A stretch of DNA of 64,000 bases from Clostridium hydrogenum (GTDB lineage: Bacteria; Bacillota; Clostridia; Clostridiales; Clostridiaceae): positions 124,001 through 188,000 of the forward strand of contig NZ_JAEACT010000002.1 in NCBI RefSeq assembly GCF_021432385.1. Reading direction: 5' to 3'. Shown here one piece after another: positions 28,150-36,666 of this stretch; position 1 is the stretch's first letter, and each line of letters opens with the position of its first letter. Both the position numbers and the translations under genes were made by a program. The notes under the pieces were generated by a model, which searched no databases, had not been told where the DNA came from, and saw nothing but the letters and a program-made list of their open reading frames with translations.

Positions 28150-30858
28150 TTATTGCATCATAAAGCTTTGCTGCAACCCCATTTGTCTTATCCTATCAAG
28201 CCAATCATATATCATTGCTTGATTATATATCGGTTGTCCATTCTCATCTTTTGCTTTTTCTAAAGCAATTGCAAGTAGCGCATATTCATTTTCTAAATAA
28301 GTTCCGAAAACACCTTGATCATCAGTGTTAATAGATACAAACATTTGAGGACAATTCTTTATTTTTTCTGAATCACATGTAAGTCCCAAATTATAGAAAT
28401 TAATAATTGGATGCTTATCATATCTCTTAAACGTACCTATGAGGTAATTTGATGATGGATTAGTTTCAATACCTATTCCTTTTTGTGCTACAAATTCCTG
28501 CATTCTCTTCTGAATTTTTTCAGCTGCATGTACATAAGCTTTTGTAACTTTAAAGTTATACTGCTCAGAACCAGTTTTTTTAACTTCAAAGTTATAGTGA
28601 TAACTATAATATAAGTAAGCACAGTTCCTATTATTTCTTATTGAAGCCGGAACAGAATTATTTATCTTACATCTATCCCAATAGCAAATTTCTATTTTAT
28701 TTTTATCATACTTCTTATCAGCATACAACGAAGGATCATCCCCTCTTAATTTCCATGCATCATAATAGGTCATATGATTATAAATAGCAGATTGGAGTTT
28801 TTCATCTTCTGAAGGAAAATTATTTTGATATATCTCCTGAAACATTTCATTAAACTGATTTTCAAGTTCATATACTAAATTTTCAGTATCCCTTATGTTA
28901 TATTCTCTTATCTTTGCTATCATCCAAGCTATATTGTCTAAATAATCCTGTTTAGGAAGTACTAAATTATTGGATTTAGAATTATACCAAGCTTCAACAT
29001 CAACCCCTAATGCCATTGCATGTCCTATTCTATCCCCATAACTCAATCCTAAAAACAAAATAGCTTCATCTATTGCTCTAAGACCATCAATTAAATCTAA
29101 AAAATCTTCTCCAGCATGATAAGTTGACATAACCTTTGGTATTTTATATTCATCAAATAAATACTCTTGTTCAGTACTATTACTATGATTTTTAAGAAAT
29201 CTAAAGGCTTGTGCAAAAACTTCTGGCCTACATCCAATTTCATCAGAACATGCATCTATACCAAATATTCTCTTAATAACTGGATTTATTCTTTCTCTTA
29301 GTCCTGCAAGCATAATAGCTTGATTTTCAACATATTTTCTAAGCTTAGAATCTCTTGGTTTTATTGAAACTGCTATCTTTTTATCAATATTTTTTATTGA
29401 ATTATATTTAACATCATCTTTTACTTTAGGAAAATGAAGTACATAAAAATATTTCTTTTCACTTTCCTCTCTAAAAATCATCTGTTCTAAATTTATTTGC
29501 TTTTGCTTATCATCTATAATTTTTCTGTTTCCTTCTTTTGTTTCAATAATTTTATCTAGGGACTTTATTGAATCTTCCATTTCTACGGCTGTATTCGGTG
29601 GACAAATTCTAGCTTCTAAACTTTCTATGTTTTGATCTTTCATAGAAGATATAATTGACGTATAAATTACAGCATCATGCAAAAGCGGTTCCTTACTTAA
29701 AAACTTAGTTTTTCTATCCTGATAATCACCAAAATTTTTAAATCCAACCCTATTATTTATTTGCATTAATTCTCCTCTAAATTTTGATTTTATAACGAGG
29801 TAAGCATAGAATAAATCAGCATATGGAAGATATTTTTTATCTCTTTCGTAAATCTTTTTGAACATCGAATACATGAATTTTCTTTCTCCACATAACAATA
29901 CATTACTATTTTCCTCTACTAAGCTTAAACTTTTAGGTATACAATAATCCGCGGCGATTTTAATTCCATAAGTACCACCTTCAAACTTATATCCAAATTC
30001 ATGCTTTAACGCACTTATATCTTGCTGAATTTCATACAGATCCAAGTCGATATTATCTTTTTTTAAAAGCTTTTTCAAAGTTTCATCTTGATTTTCTTCA
30101 TCAAAAAACTTCACACCATTTAAAACGCTAAATAAAAATCCTCTTATTACAGCAGCCTTTCTCACTAAATCAATAATATTACAGCCCTTATCCTCTGAAG
30201 AATAATTTAAATCAGGATCTAGTCTTTTGCTACTAATGCCAGAAATCTTAAAATCTTTATTTCTATCTATAACCTTATTCATAAGACTTATCCATGTTAA
30301 ATTAAAATATGGAGCTGAACCCTTAAGATGAAAGTGATTTTCTGCCATGCCCTTTTCTAACATTTTATGAAGTCTTATATTATCACTTTTTATCACAGGC
30401 TCCCAAGAGAAAAAATTTCTTCCCCTAGAAGACACCACATCCCTATATGCAAGATAAGCTGTAGTAAGCAAATCTTGATCTAATCTGTGTGAAATCATCC
30501 TCCACCTTAAAAGCTGCTCATACTTGCAAAATGGCTCTCTATCTCTTTCTATTAAAACCTCGTCCGTAAATTGAATTAACAAATTAAATACTGATGAAAA
30601 TTTATTTTTTTCATTAATCCCCCTACTTACCTCTCTCATGTCTTTCATTAAAATATCTAATTCATTATATATATTTAAAATCTCATCTTCGGAATAGCGC
30701 TTAAAATACTCTGTAGCTAAATTAACAAAAGTATTTCTATCTACTTTGTTATGCAAATTCTTTCTTTTTCTTTCATCCCACTCAAATGTGCTGTCTAAAA
30801 TCTTTTGCGGAGATTGTTTTCTAAAAAAGATGTCTAGGCATCCTCTAAGGATATCCAT
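28150..30858 (-). CDS. rdrB: RADAR defence adenosine deaminase RdrB
   Basis: 902 residues, much longer than housekeeping adenosine deaminases (about 330-350). All deaminase metal and catalytic motifs are present but widely spaced: NHFHLKGSA near 173-181 (HxH zinc ligands), TYHAGEDFLD near 580 (His/Glu), YGDRIGHAM near 611 and SINTDDQGVFGTY near 842-854 (Asp pair). This large, insertion-rich deaminase downstream of a large ATPase is the pattern of RdrB, which with RdrA deaminates adenine nucleotides or RNA during phage infection. AAGGAGAG precedes the ATG; it starts 37 bp after rdrA. Family assignment rests on motifs, size and gene order. Confidence 0.85.
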   Translation of the reverse strand: MDILRGCLDIFFRKQSPQKILDSTFEWDERKRKNLHNKVDRNTFVNLATEYFKRYSEDEILNIYNELDILMKDMREVSRGINEKNKFSSVFNLLIQFTDEVLIERDREPFCKYEQLLRWRMISHRLDQDLLTTAYLAYRDVVSSRGRNFFSWEPVIKSDNIRLHKMLEKGMAENHFHLKGSAPYFNLTWISLMNKVIDRNKDFKISGISSKRLDPDLNYSSEDKGCNIIDLVRKAAVIRGFLFSVLNGVKFFDEENQDETLKKLLKKDNIDLDLYEIQQDISALKHEFGYKFEGGTYGIKIAADYCIPKSLSLVEENSNVLLCGERKFMYSMFKKIYERDKKYLPYADLFYAYLVIKSKFRGELMQINNRVGFKNFGDYQDRKTKFLSKEPLLHDAVIYTSIISSMKDQNIESLEARICPPNTAVEMEDSIKSLDKIIETKEGNRKIIDDKQKQINLEQMIFREESEKKYFYVLHFPKVKDDVKYNSIKNIDKKIAVSIKPRDSKLRKYVENQAIMLAGLRERINPVIKRIFGIDACSDEIGCRPEVFAQAFRFLKNHSNSTEQEYLFDEYKIPKVMSTYHAGEDFLDLIDGLRAIDEAILFLGLSYGDRIGHAMALGVDVEAWYNSKSNNLVLPKQDYLDNIAWMIAKIREYNIRDTENLVYELENQFNEMFQEIYQNNFPSEDEKLQSAIYNHMTYYDAWKLRGDDPSLYADKKYDKNKIEICYWDRCKINNSVPASIRNNRNCAYLYYSYHYNFEVKKTGSEQYNFKVTKAYVHAAEKIQKRMQEFVAQKGIGIETNPSSNYLIGTFKRYDKHPIINFYNLGLTCDSEKIKNCPQMFVSINTDDQGVFGTYLENEYALLAIALEKAKDENGQPIYNQAMIYDWLDRIRQMGLQQSFMMQ

Positions 30859-30895
30859 TAAGAATCACTCTCCTTAAACCCCATTTATTACATAA

Positions 30896-33853
30896 TTATT
30901 CATTCTCTAATCTGATTTTTTCACGTTTAAGCAAATCTATTAATTCATCTATATAATTAGAATCAACCTTTTTCTCATCTTCACTACTTCTATTATCATT
31001 TACTCCATCGATCCAATCCTTTACTTTTTCTATAAATTCATTTCTAAAATTTGATTGTAAAACTACTTTTCCTTTTTTTATCTCAATCCCTTCATTATAT
31101 ATTGCCTTTGCATTATATTTAACAGCAGGTATTTGAACCTTTCGTCCATAATTAGAAAAATATCTAATTCTATCATCCAATATATTTATATTTTCTTCAT
31201 CATTTTGAAAAGTTTCGCTTTGTTGCTCTATATAATCTAATATTTCTTTAACATGTTCATTAAGAGAAGGTTTCTTTTCGTCTATACCTATCTCTAAAAT
31301 TTTATCAACAATAGTGTTATTAACAAAATCCATCTTAAAATTATCACATTCATTTAACTTCAATATTTTATTCACATCATAATAGTTGTTGCTAACAGCA
31401 TTATATAGGACCTTAAAAAACGTTTCAAAAAAGAACTTCAAATTACTTTTAGACTTATAACTTTTATAAAATTCATAATAAGTATCTTCCATAATTTTCT
31501 CTACTAATTCAACACTATATATAGGTATTACTATTTTGTTTCTCTGTTCATTAATTTGTTTTGATATTGAAATATTGTAAATATTATCGTAATTATCTTT
31601 AATATTATTGTTTTTTTCTACATCTTCGCCATAAATATAACCGCCTATTGCTTTTTCAATAGTACCTTCTGGATCTAAAACTTTTGTTATAAATGCTGTT
31701 GCATTAATTATTCCATGCTTTCTCCCAACACTTCCCTCCATACTTAATTGACTATTTAATTCATAATAAGGTATAATATTTTCTCTATACTTACTATTTT
31801 CTCTTCCAAAAACTAGAAAATAGTTTATTAATTCAAAATCCTTAAATAATTCTGCATCAACCTGCTCACAATAATCCCCATCATTTATTACTCTATCCAT
31901 AAACTCTTTCATTCTGTCGCTAGCTTCATTAATCCTTAAGTTCCTATAATCACTTATTGAATAAAACATATAATAATTTTGAAACTTTTCCAATAACATT
32001 GTATTAATAATATTTCCACCCATTAAAATTTTAACACTGTTAAAACTTATTGTTACTTTAGTCATTTTATAAAACAATATAGAATACAAAGTTTTTATTG
32101 CAAATGTAAATTTTTTATATTCCTCATCATTTAAATGTTCATCATACGCATTAAGAACTGCAATCACATCTCCAAAACTTATATTTAATGAATTATTAGA
32201 TAAGTTAATTATATTTTTTATTGTTTCCGCTATATCACCTTTACGTATAAGTCTTGTAGATCTAGTATACTCCGATATTTTATAGATATAATCTTTTCTG
32301 TCTAAACCACCATATGAATATTTTTTCATAAGGAATTTAATATAAATTTCATCTGTAACTGCATTTACTAAATACTTATTTTTTTTCTTAATTGAAGTAT
32401 TATAAAATTCATCAATAATTTTTATATATCTTCTTGATAAATTTCTTCTTACCCAATTCTTCAAAAAGTAAGTTTCAAATTTTTCAAGATTATGTAGTCT
32501 AATTTGCTTCTCTTTCTCATCATCACTTGGAATCAATTTTATATCATCCATCTTATTAAGCATAATCAAATAATTTTGCAATTCCCTTAAATTATCAGGA
32601 ACCAAATAATGAACATCATAATCATTTTTTATAAATATTAACCCTGTCTTTTCATATGTCATTTTTAAAACTGTGTCTTCTATTGATAAATCACTTTTAC
32701 TCTCACTTTTTTCGTTTAAATTACTATTTTTAGTTATGCAACATTTATGTGTTGATTCGCCATTATTGCATACATAATTAAATTCTTCTGCCCCCTTGTT
32801 TATATTTTCATCTTCAATCACTAATTCTATATCTTCTTCAATTCCATCCTTATGCACTCTTATATCAGGCAAATAAAGTTTTCTTCCATTTGGTATAAGC
32901 TTTTCTATATATCTTTCGGCCATCTCCTTAGGGTCATCAGCTAAATTACCTTCCTTAAGCATAACCTCATAATTTTTTCTATACATCTGCTCAATAGAAT
33001 CCTTTAGTTGTCCCATTTTTATTGCCATAAGCACAATTACATTAGGAACCATCAAATATTTTCTTATTTGCTCTGCCATCTCTGCCGAATGTTTAATATT
33101 CATATCTAAATCATCTATTGGAATAACGAGAAATCTCTTATCTTTATCCTTTTTATCACCAAACATCTCAAGAAATTCATTAACTAATTCAATAAAACTT
33201 TTTCTCATGTTAGACCCAGAAGCTAAACTAATTAATGTTTCTATTATGTCCTCGCTATAAGGCGATTCTTTTAACATATCTTTTCTATCAGTATTAATTG
33301 TTTTTAAATCCATATACACTTTTTGAAATTTCTTTAATAATCTTTTTTTATCATCATATTCTAAAGCATCACTTTGTTTTTCCATTTGCTCTTTAAACTT
33401 CGAAAACATCTTGGCTATTATAATTTCGAATATAGATTCTTTATCCTCTAAAAGTGCTGGATCAATTATATCCAAATTCACAAACGATACATCTTTAAGC
33501 TTTTTAAACTTTTCAAGCCCCAATTTATCTAGGTTAGTGCCTTTATCATTTATATGTTTTAAAGTCTCAGCAAAAGAAACCATTGCAGAACTTTTTCCAG
33601 TTCCCCTCTCTCCAACGAAAGCTATAATATTATTTGCTTCTTCTTTATCTTTTTTAAACTTTTCAGCAGAACTATAGTATTTTTTAGTATTGTCAATTAT
33701 CTCCCATGCATTTACCGCTGCACTATCATATATATCTTTAAAAAATGAATCATTGAATTCTTGTACGCTTTCAACCTTTATTTTAAATTCCGATCCTTCT
33801 TTTATAACCAATTTTCTCTTAGGTTTATTAACATTTTTATCCCCTTCACTCAT
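30896..33853 (-). CDS. rdrA: RADAR defence ATPase RdrA
   Basis: 985 residues. An N-terminal P-loop ATPase: Walker A FVGERGTGKSSAMVSF near 77-92, Walker B FLVIPIDDLDMNI near 240, followed by a helical region resembling AAA+/KAP-type lids. The remaining 600 residues are helical, Lys/Asn-rich and without a recognised domain, as in RdrA. No membrane segment is seen. In RADAR the ATPase forms rings that couple to the RdrB shell and are needed for activity. It is first in the operon; GGAGG lies before the ATG. Its 5' end faces the type III toxin-antitoxin locus, with about 160 bp between the rdrA start and the antitoxin promoter. Confidence 0.83.
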   Translation of the reverse strand: MSEGDKNVNKPKRKLVIKEGSEFKIKVESVQEFNDSFFKDIYDSAAVNAWEIIDNTKKYYSSAEKFKKDKEEANNIIAFVGERGTGKSSAMVSFAETLKHINDKGTNLDKLGLEKFKKLKDVSFVNLDIIDPALLEDKESIFEIIIAKMFSKFKEQMEKQSDALEYDDKKRLLKKFQKVYMDLKTINTDRKDMLKESPYSEDIIETLISLASGSNMRKSFIELVNEFLEMFGDKKDKDKRFLVIPIDDLDMNIKHSAEMAEQIRKYLMVPNVIVLMAIKMGQLKDSIEQMYRKNYEVMLKEGNLADDPKEMAERYIEKLIPNGRKLYLPDIRVHKDGIEEDIELVIEDENINKGAEEFNYVCNNGESTHKCCITKNSNLNEKSESKSDLSIEDTVLKMTYEKTGLIFIKNDYDVHYLVPDNLRELQNYLIMLNKMDDIKLIPSDDEKEKQIRLHNLEKFETYFLKNWVRRNLSRRYIKIIDEFYNTSIKKKNKYLVNAVTDEIYIKFLMKKYSYGGLDRKDYIYKISEYTRSTRLIRKGDIAETIKNIINLSNNSLNISFGDVIAVLNAYDEHLNDEEYKKFTFAIKTLYSILFYKMTKVTISFNSVKILMGGNIINTMLLEKFQNYYMFYSISDYRNLRINEASDRMKEFMDRVINDGDYCEQVDAELFKDFELINYFLVFGRENSKYRENIIPYYELNSQLSMEGSVGRKHGIINATAFITKVLDPEGTIEKAIGGYIYGEDVEKNNNIKDNYDNIYNISISKQINEQRNKIVIPIYSVELVEKIMEDTYYEFYKSYKSKSNLKFFFETFFKVLYNAVSNNYYDVNKILKLNECDNFKMDFVNNTIVDKILEIGIDEKKPSLNEHVKEILDYIEQQSETFQNDEENINILDDRIRYFSNYGRKVQIPAVKYNAKAIYNEGIEIKKGKVVLQSNFRNEFIEKVKDWIDGVNDNRSSEDEKKVDSNYIDELIDLLKREKIRLENE

Positions 33854-34010
33854 TTAACCCATCCTCCGTATTTTTATTTAATTGTTTTCTTAATTTACAA
33901 AATAGTAATTTATTTCTTTAATTTTAACATAATGTTACTATTTTTTGTATATAATAATTCAATATATCTACTTATTTTTTAGGCTCCTAATTTTCCCATA
34001 CAAAATAATA

Positions 34011-34039
34011 TTGACACTAAATTTTCCACATACTATAAT
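34011..34039 (+). promoter_or_regulatory. Consensus sigma-A promoter of the type III antitoxin RNA
   Basis: TTGACA (34011-34016) and TATAAT (34034-34039), both perfect, with the ideal 17-bp spacer. It is among the best promoters seen in the window and directs transcription into the 48-bp repeats. Confidence 0.8.
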
Positions 34040-34086
34040 ATTAGTAGATACTAGTGTATCTGAAAGTTTCAATTTTAAATTGAATG

Positions 34087-34182
34087 TTGAGGCGTTTGTC
34101 GGAAGTGCCTGGCTAACAAAAAACCGAAGAATGTTTGAGGCGTTTGTCGGAAGTGCCTGGCTAATAAAAAACCGAAGAATGT
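34087..34182 (+). ncRNA. Type III antitoxin RNA: two tandem 48-nt repeats
   Basis: Two 48-bp units (34087-34134 and 34135-34182) differ at one base (34117 C versus 34165 T). A partial GAATG copy precedes them at 34082. Each unit can form an H-type pseudoknot: AGGC(G) at 34090-34094 pairs with (T)GCCT at 34106-34110, and TCGG in that loop (34099-34102) pairs with CCGA (34124-34127). A perfect promoter lies upstream, and a terminator and toxin gene lie downstream, exactly the ToxIN/CptIN/TenpIN order. The toxin is expected to cut this RNA into 48-nt units that inhibit it. Confidence 0.85.
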
Positions 34183-34190
34183 GTAATTAT

Positions 34191-34217
34191 AAGGACATCG
34201 AAATGATGTCCTTTTTT
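34191..34217 (+). terminator. Terminator between antitoxin RNA and toxin gene
   Basis: AAGGACATC / GATGTCCTT, a 9-bp stem with a 5-nt loop, then a T-run. In type III systems a leaky terminator here sets the excess of antitoxin RNA over toxin mRNA. Confidence 0.85.
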
Positions 34218-34247
34218 AGTAAAATACAAAAGATAACTGAGGTAAAT

Positions 34248-34721
34248 ATGATTTGCGATATAGTTTTCATAAAGAACAATTTTTTTGATGATAATTCAAA
34301 TTTTATTGAAATGTTAGACCCACATAATAAGCAAAAACAATCTGAAAGGAACTACGCTTTCATTAAAGTTAAATATAAAAATAATAATATATTTGTTCCA
34401 TTAAGGTCTAATGTAAATACAAATACGCCATATGGCAAAATTGGTTTTCCAGTTCCAAGCAGTAAAAGACCTTATGCAGGTTTAGATTTCAGAAAAATAT
34501 TAATTATTAATGATTTATCATATATAGAATATCAATCGGAACCCAAACTTCCAACTTCCCAGCAGTCTATACTAAACAACAGCTATGATAATATTGAAAC
34601 TATGGTTATTCACTATATACATGGGTATGTAAAATCTGCATTAAAAAATCGTCATTTTAGAGACAAGCTCTATATTTTTTCAACACTACATAATTTTCAT
34701 AAAGAGCTAGGAATTTCCTAG
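34248..34721 (+). CDS. Type III toxin-antitoxin endoribonuclease toxin (TenpN/CptN-like)
   Basis: 157 residues. The region KVKYKNNNIFVPLRSNV and the following PYAGLDFRKILIINDLSYIE match the core of type III toxins: a small beta-barrel RNase that cuts host mRNA and processes its own antitoxin. ATG 34248 follows TGAGGT. The frame is open much further upstream, but that part translates the antitoxin repeats and is not coding. A hairpin terminator overlaps the stop codon. The choice between TenpN and CptN is not settled from the sequence alone; membership of the type III toxin superfamily is supported by context. Confidence 0.82.
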   Translation: MICDIVFIKNNFFDDNSNFIEMLDPHNKQKQSERNYAFIKVKYKNNNIFVPLRSNVNTNTPYGKIGFPVPSSKRPYAGLDFRKILIINDLSYIEYQSEPKLPTSQQSILNNSYDNIETMVIHYIHGYVKSALKNRHFRDKLYIFSTLHNFHKELGIS

Positions 34722-34733
34722 TCTCTTTTTTTA
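34701..34733 (+). terminator. Terminator overlapping the toxin stop codon
   Basis: AAAGAG-CTAGG...CCTAG-t-CTCTTT followed by more Ts; the left arm encodes the last toxin residues. Confidence 0.7.
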
Positions 34734-34835
34734 TACCTACTATAATACAGTTTGCAATATTAACGAACAAACCAATATAAATATTACAATTTTAACATCA
34801 TTAATAAATTCGTTTATAACTATATTAAAATCATA

Positions 34836-35660
34836 CTACATTACTGCTCTCGTTAAAACTTTTCCATCAGAATTGCTTATCAAGCTATTCACAATTTTCC
34901 AGCCAAAACTCGTTGAAAAAACAGGTTTATATTCATTTCCCCAACGCCTTAAGCTATCTTTAACTCCCCATTCTATCATATAATTATAGATTTGAAGTTT
35001 CTGCCCAACATAGCTTTCTTCATTATTTCTATGAACATACAATACTTTATCCATCCAATAAAATTTATATTTTTCTATTAGTCTATATAATATTAGCTTA
35101 TCCTCCATATACCTGCCGCCATAAGGTACATCTGTTGGCCATCCTCCAATCTTTCTTACTGCATCTGTCCGATAGCATCTTGGCCATAATGATTTATTAA
35201 ATAACAAAAAGTCATACTTGTTTTTAAAAAAATCTCCTTTACAAATACGATTATTATTATACTTTAAACCTTCTTCATCTTTTCGGTTAACAACCAAAAT
35301 ATTACCACTGACTACAGCAACATTTTCTGGTTGTCTTTTAAATTCCCTTAAAAGCATCTCTAATGCATACGGCATAAGCCAATCATCGCTGTCGAGTTGT
35401 ACAAAATATGGAGTTGTAACTGCTTGCAAAGCTATATTTTGCACTTTAGATTGCCCTGAATTAACATAATTTTTAATAACCTTTATTCTACGATTTCTTA
35501 ATAAATCCTTAGCCATATACAAACTATTATCAGTTGAAGCATCATCTATTAATATTAACTTCCAGTTTGGGTAGGTTTGTTCATATAAACTTTGAAGTGC
35601 CTTTTTCAAAAACCTACCAGGATTATATGATGGTATTACAACAGTAATTTCACTATCCAT
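34836..35660 (-). CDS. Family 2 glycosyltransferase (GT-A fold), copy 1
   Basis: 274 residues. MDSEITVVIPSYNPGRFLKK starts the GT2 fold; DDASTDNS and VQLDSDDWLMP (the DxD-type site) are typical, and GGRYMEDKLILYRL supplies the later ED motif. There are no membrane segments, so it acts in the cytosol on a sugar-nucleotide donor. It is a close paralogue of the next GT2 gene (same start MDxEITVVIPSYNPG, same C-terminal RWGxEYxPVF). The ATG is set at 35660 by comparison with that paralogue. Acceptor unknown. Confidence 0.83.
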   Translation of the reverse strand: MDSEITVVIPSYNPGRFLKKALQSLYEQTYPNWKLILIDDASTDNSLYMAKDLLRNRRIKVIKNYVNSGQSKVQNIALQAVTTPYFVQLDSDDWLMPYALEMLLREFKRQPENVAVVSGNILVVNRKDEEGLKYNNNRICKGDFFKNKYDFLLFNKSLWPRCYRTDAVRKIGGWPTDVPYGGRYMEDKLILYRLIEKYKFYWMDKVLYVHRNNEESYVGQKLQIYNYMIEWGVKDSLRRWGNEYKPVFSTSFGWKIVNSLISNSDGKVLTRAVM

Positions 35661-35722
35661 TTTTTTCACCAACCTATTGCCCTTTAAAAACAAAGCTTAA
35701 AAGCCCTTGCATATGGCACTTT

Positions 35723-35764
35723 GCTAAAGAAGTTAAAGTTTTAGAACAGAAGTTTAGAAAAGCT
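35723..35764 (+). pseudogene. Possible remnant similar to part of the GlnL-like regulator gene
   Basis: 42 bp match 27756-27797 of the response regulator gene at about 36 positions, in the region encoding ITKEVKASEQRVRRA. The flanks do not match and no reading frame continues. It may be a relic of a second YcbB-domain gene or chance similarity in AT-rich DNA. Confidence 0.3.
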
Positions 35765-35861
35765 GGGTTTCTGTATCTTAAACTTTTAACCCCTTAATAT
35801 TTCAATATGGAATTTAGAAGACATTACTACACTTTAATAATGTCCAAATATTGTAACATAC

Positions 35862-36659
35862 TTAATTTTTAATTAATTCCTTTACACCTTTCCATCCGTA
35901 ACTTATTTCAAAAACAGGTGTATATTCATCTCCCCAGCGTTTTAATATTTTTCTAACATTAGTTTCAATTAATTCATTGTATAGCTCAAGATTATTAGTA
36001 ATATTATTATCATGGCGTCTATGGTAGTACATAACTTTGTCTATCCAGTAAAAACGATATTCCTCTGATAGGCGGTATAATATCATTTTATCTTCCATAT
36101 GCCTGCCCTCATAAGAATCATCTGTTGGCCATCCACCTACTTTTTTTACTGCACTTGTACGAAAACAACGTGGCCATAAAGATAAATTTGATAATAAATA
36201 ATCGTATTTATCTTTAAAAAAACGACCCTTTTTAATTTTTGTACTTGGTATATTATCATGGCTTCTTAAATAACCACTTTCTTCATTAATTATCATAATA
36301 TTACCACTAACTACAGCAACATCCTCTGGCTGTTTTTTAAACTCATTTAACAATGTCTCTACAGCATCTGGAGAAAACCAATCATCACTATCCAGTTGTA
36401 CAAAATATGGTGTGGTAATTGCTTGTAAGGCTATATTCTGAGTCTTTGATTGTCCTAAATTAGTAGTATTTTTTATAACTTCTATTTTAGGATTATTCAA
36501 TAAATCCTTTGCAAGTTCTAAACTATTATCGGTTGAGCCATCATCCACTACTATTAATTTCCAATCTTTATAAGTCTGATCATATATGCTTTGAATTGCT
36601 TTAACTAGATATTTTCCAGGGTTATATGACGGTATTACAACTGTTATTTCATTATCCAT
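35862..36659 (-). CDS. Family 2 glycosyltransferase (GT-A fold), copy 2
   Basis: 265 residues. MDNEITVVIPSYNPGKYLVK, DDGSTDNSLELAKDLL, YFVQLDSDDWFSPDAVETLL and YEGRHMEDKMILYRL give the donor-binding and catalytic motifs of GT2. It probably arose by tandem duplication with the downstream copy, from which it is separated by about 200 bp. It starts 7 bp after the stop of the upstream GT-D-like gene, so the two are in one operon. Role in surface polysaccharide or protein glycosylation is inferred from neighbours. Confidence 0.83.
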   Translation of the reverse strand: MDNEITVVIPSYNPGKYLVKAIQSIYDQTYKDWKLIVVDDGSTDNSLELAKDLLNNPKIEVIKNTTNLGQSKTQNIALQAITTPYFVQLDSDDWFSPDAVETLLNEFKKQPEDVAVVSGNIMIINEESGYLRSHDNIPSTKIKKGRFFKDKYDYLLSNLSLWPRCFRTSAVKKVGGWPTDDSYEGRHMEDKMILYRLSEEYRFYWIDKVMYYHRRHDNNITNNLELYNELIETNVRKILKRWGDEYTPVFEISYGWKGVKELIKN

Positions 36660-36666
36660 CTAAACC

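Noticed and set aside
28150..30858. Housekeeping adenosine deaminase or AMP deaminase
   Set aside because: The chain is far longer than adenosine deaminase, the motif spacing is unlike AMP deaminase, and the gene is coupled to a large ATPase.
34087..34182. CRISPR-like direct repeats
   Set aside because: The 48-bp units are joined directly without spacers, there are no cas genes, and a promoter, terminator and toxin gene surround them.
33945..34247. Upstream in-frame extension of the toxin gene encoding a repeated peptide
   Set aside because: It has no ribosome site. The repeated peptide is only the translation of the two antitoxin RNA repeats, and a terminator lies between them and the true start at 34248.
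34248..34721. Type II toxin with a protein antitoxin
   Set aside because: No small partner gene overlaps or adjoins it; the repeat RNA with promoter and terminator explains the locus.
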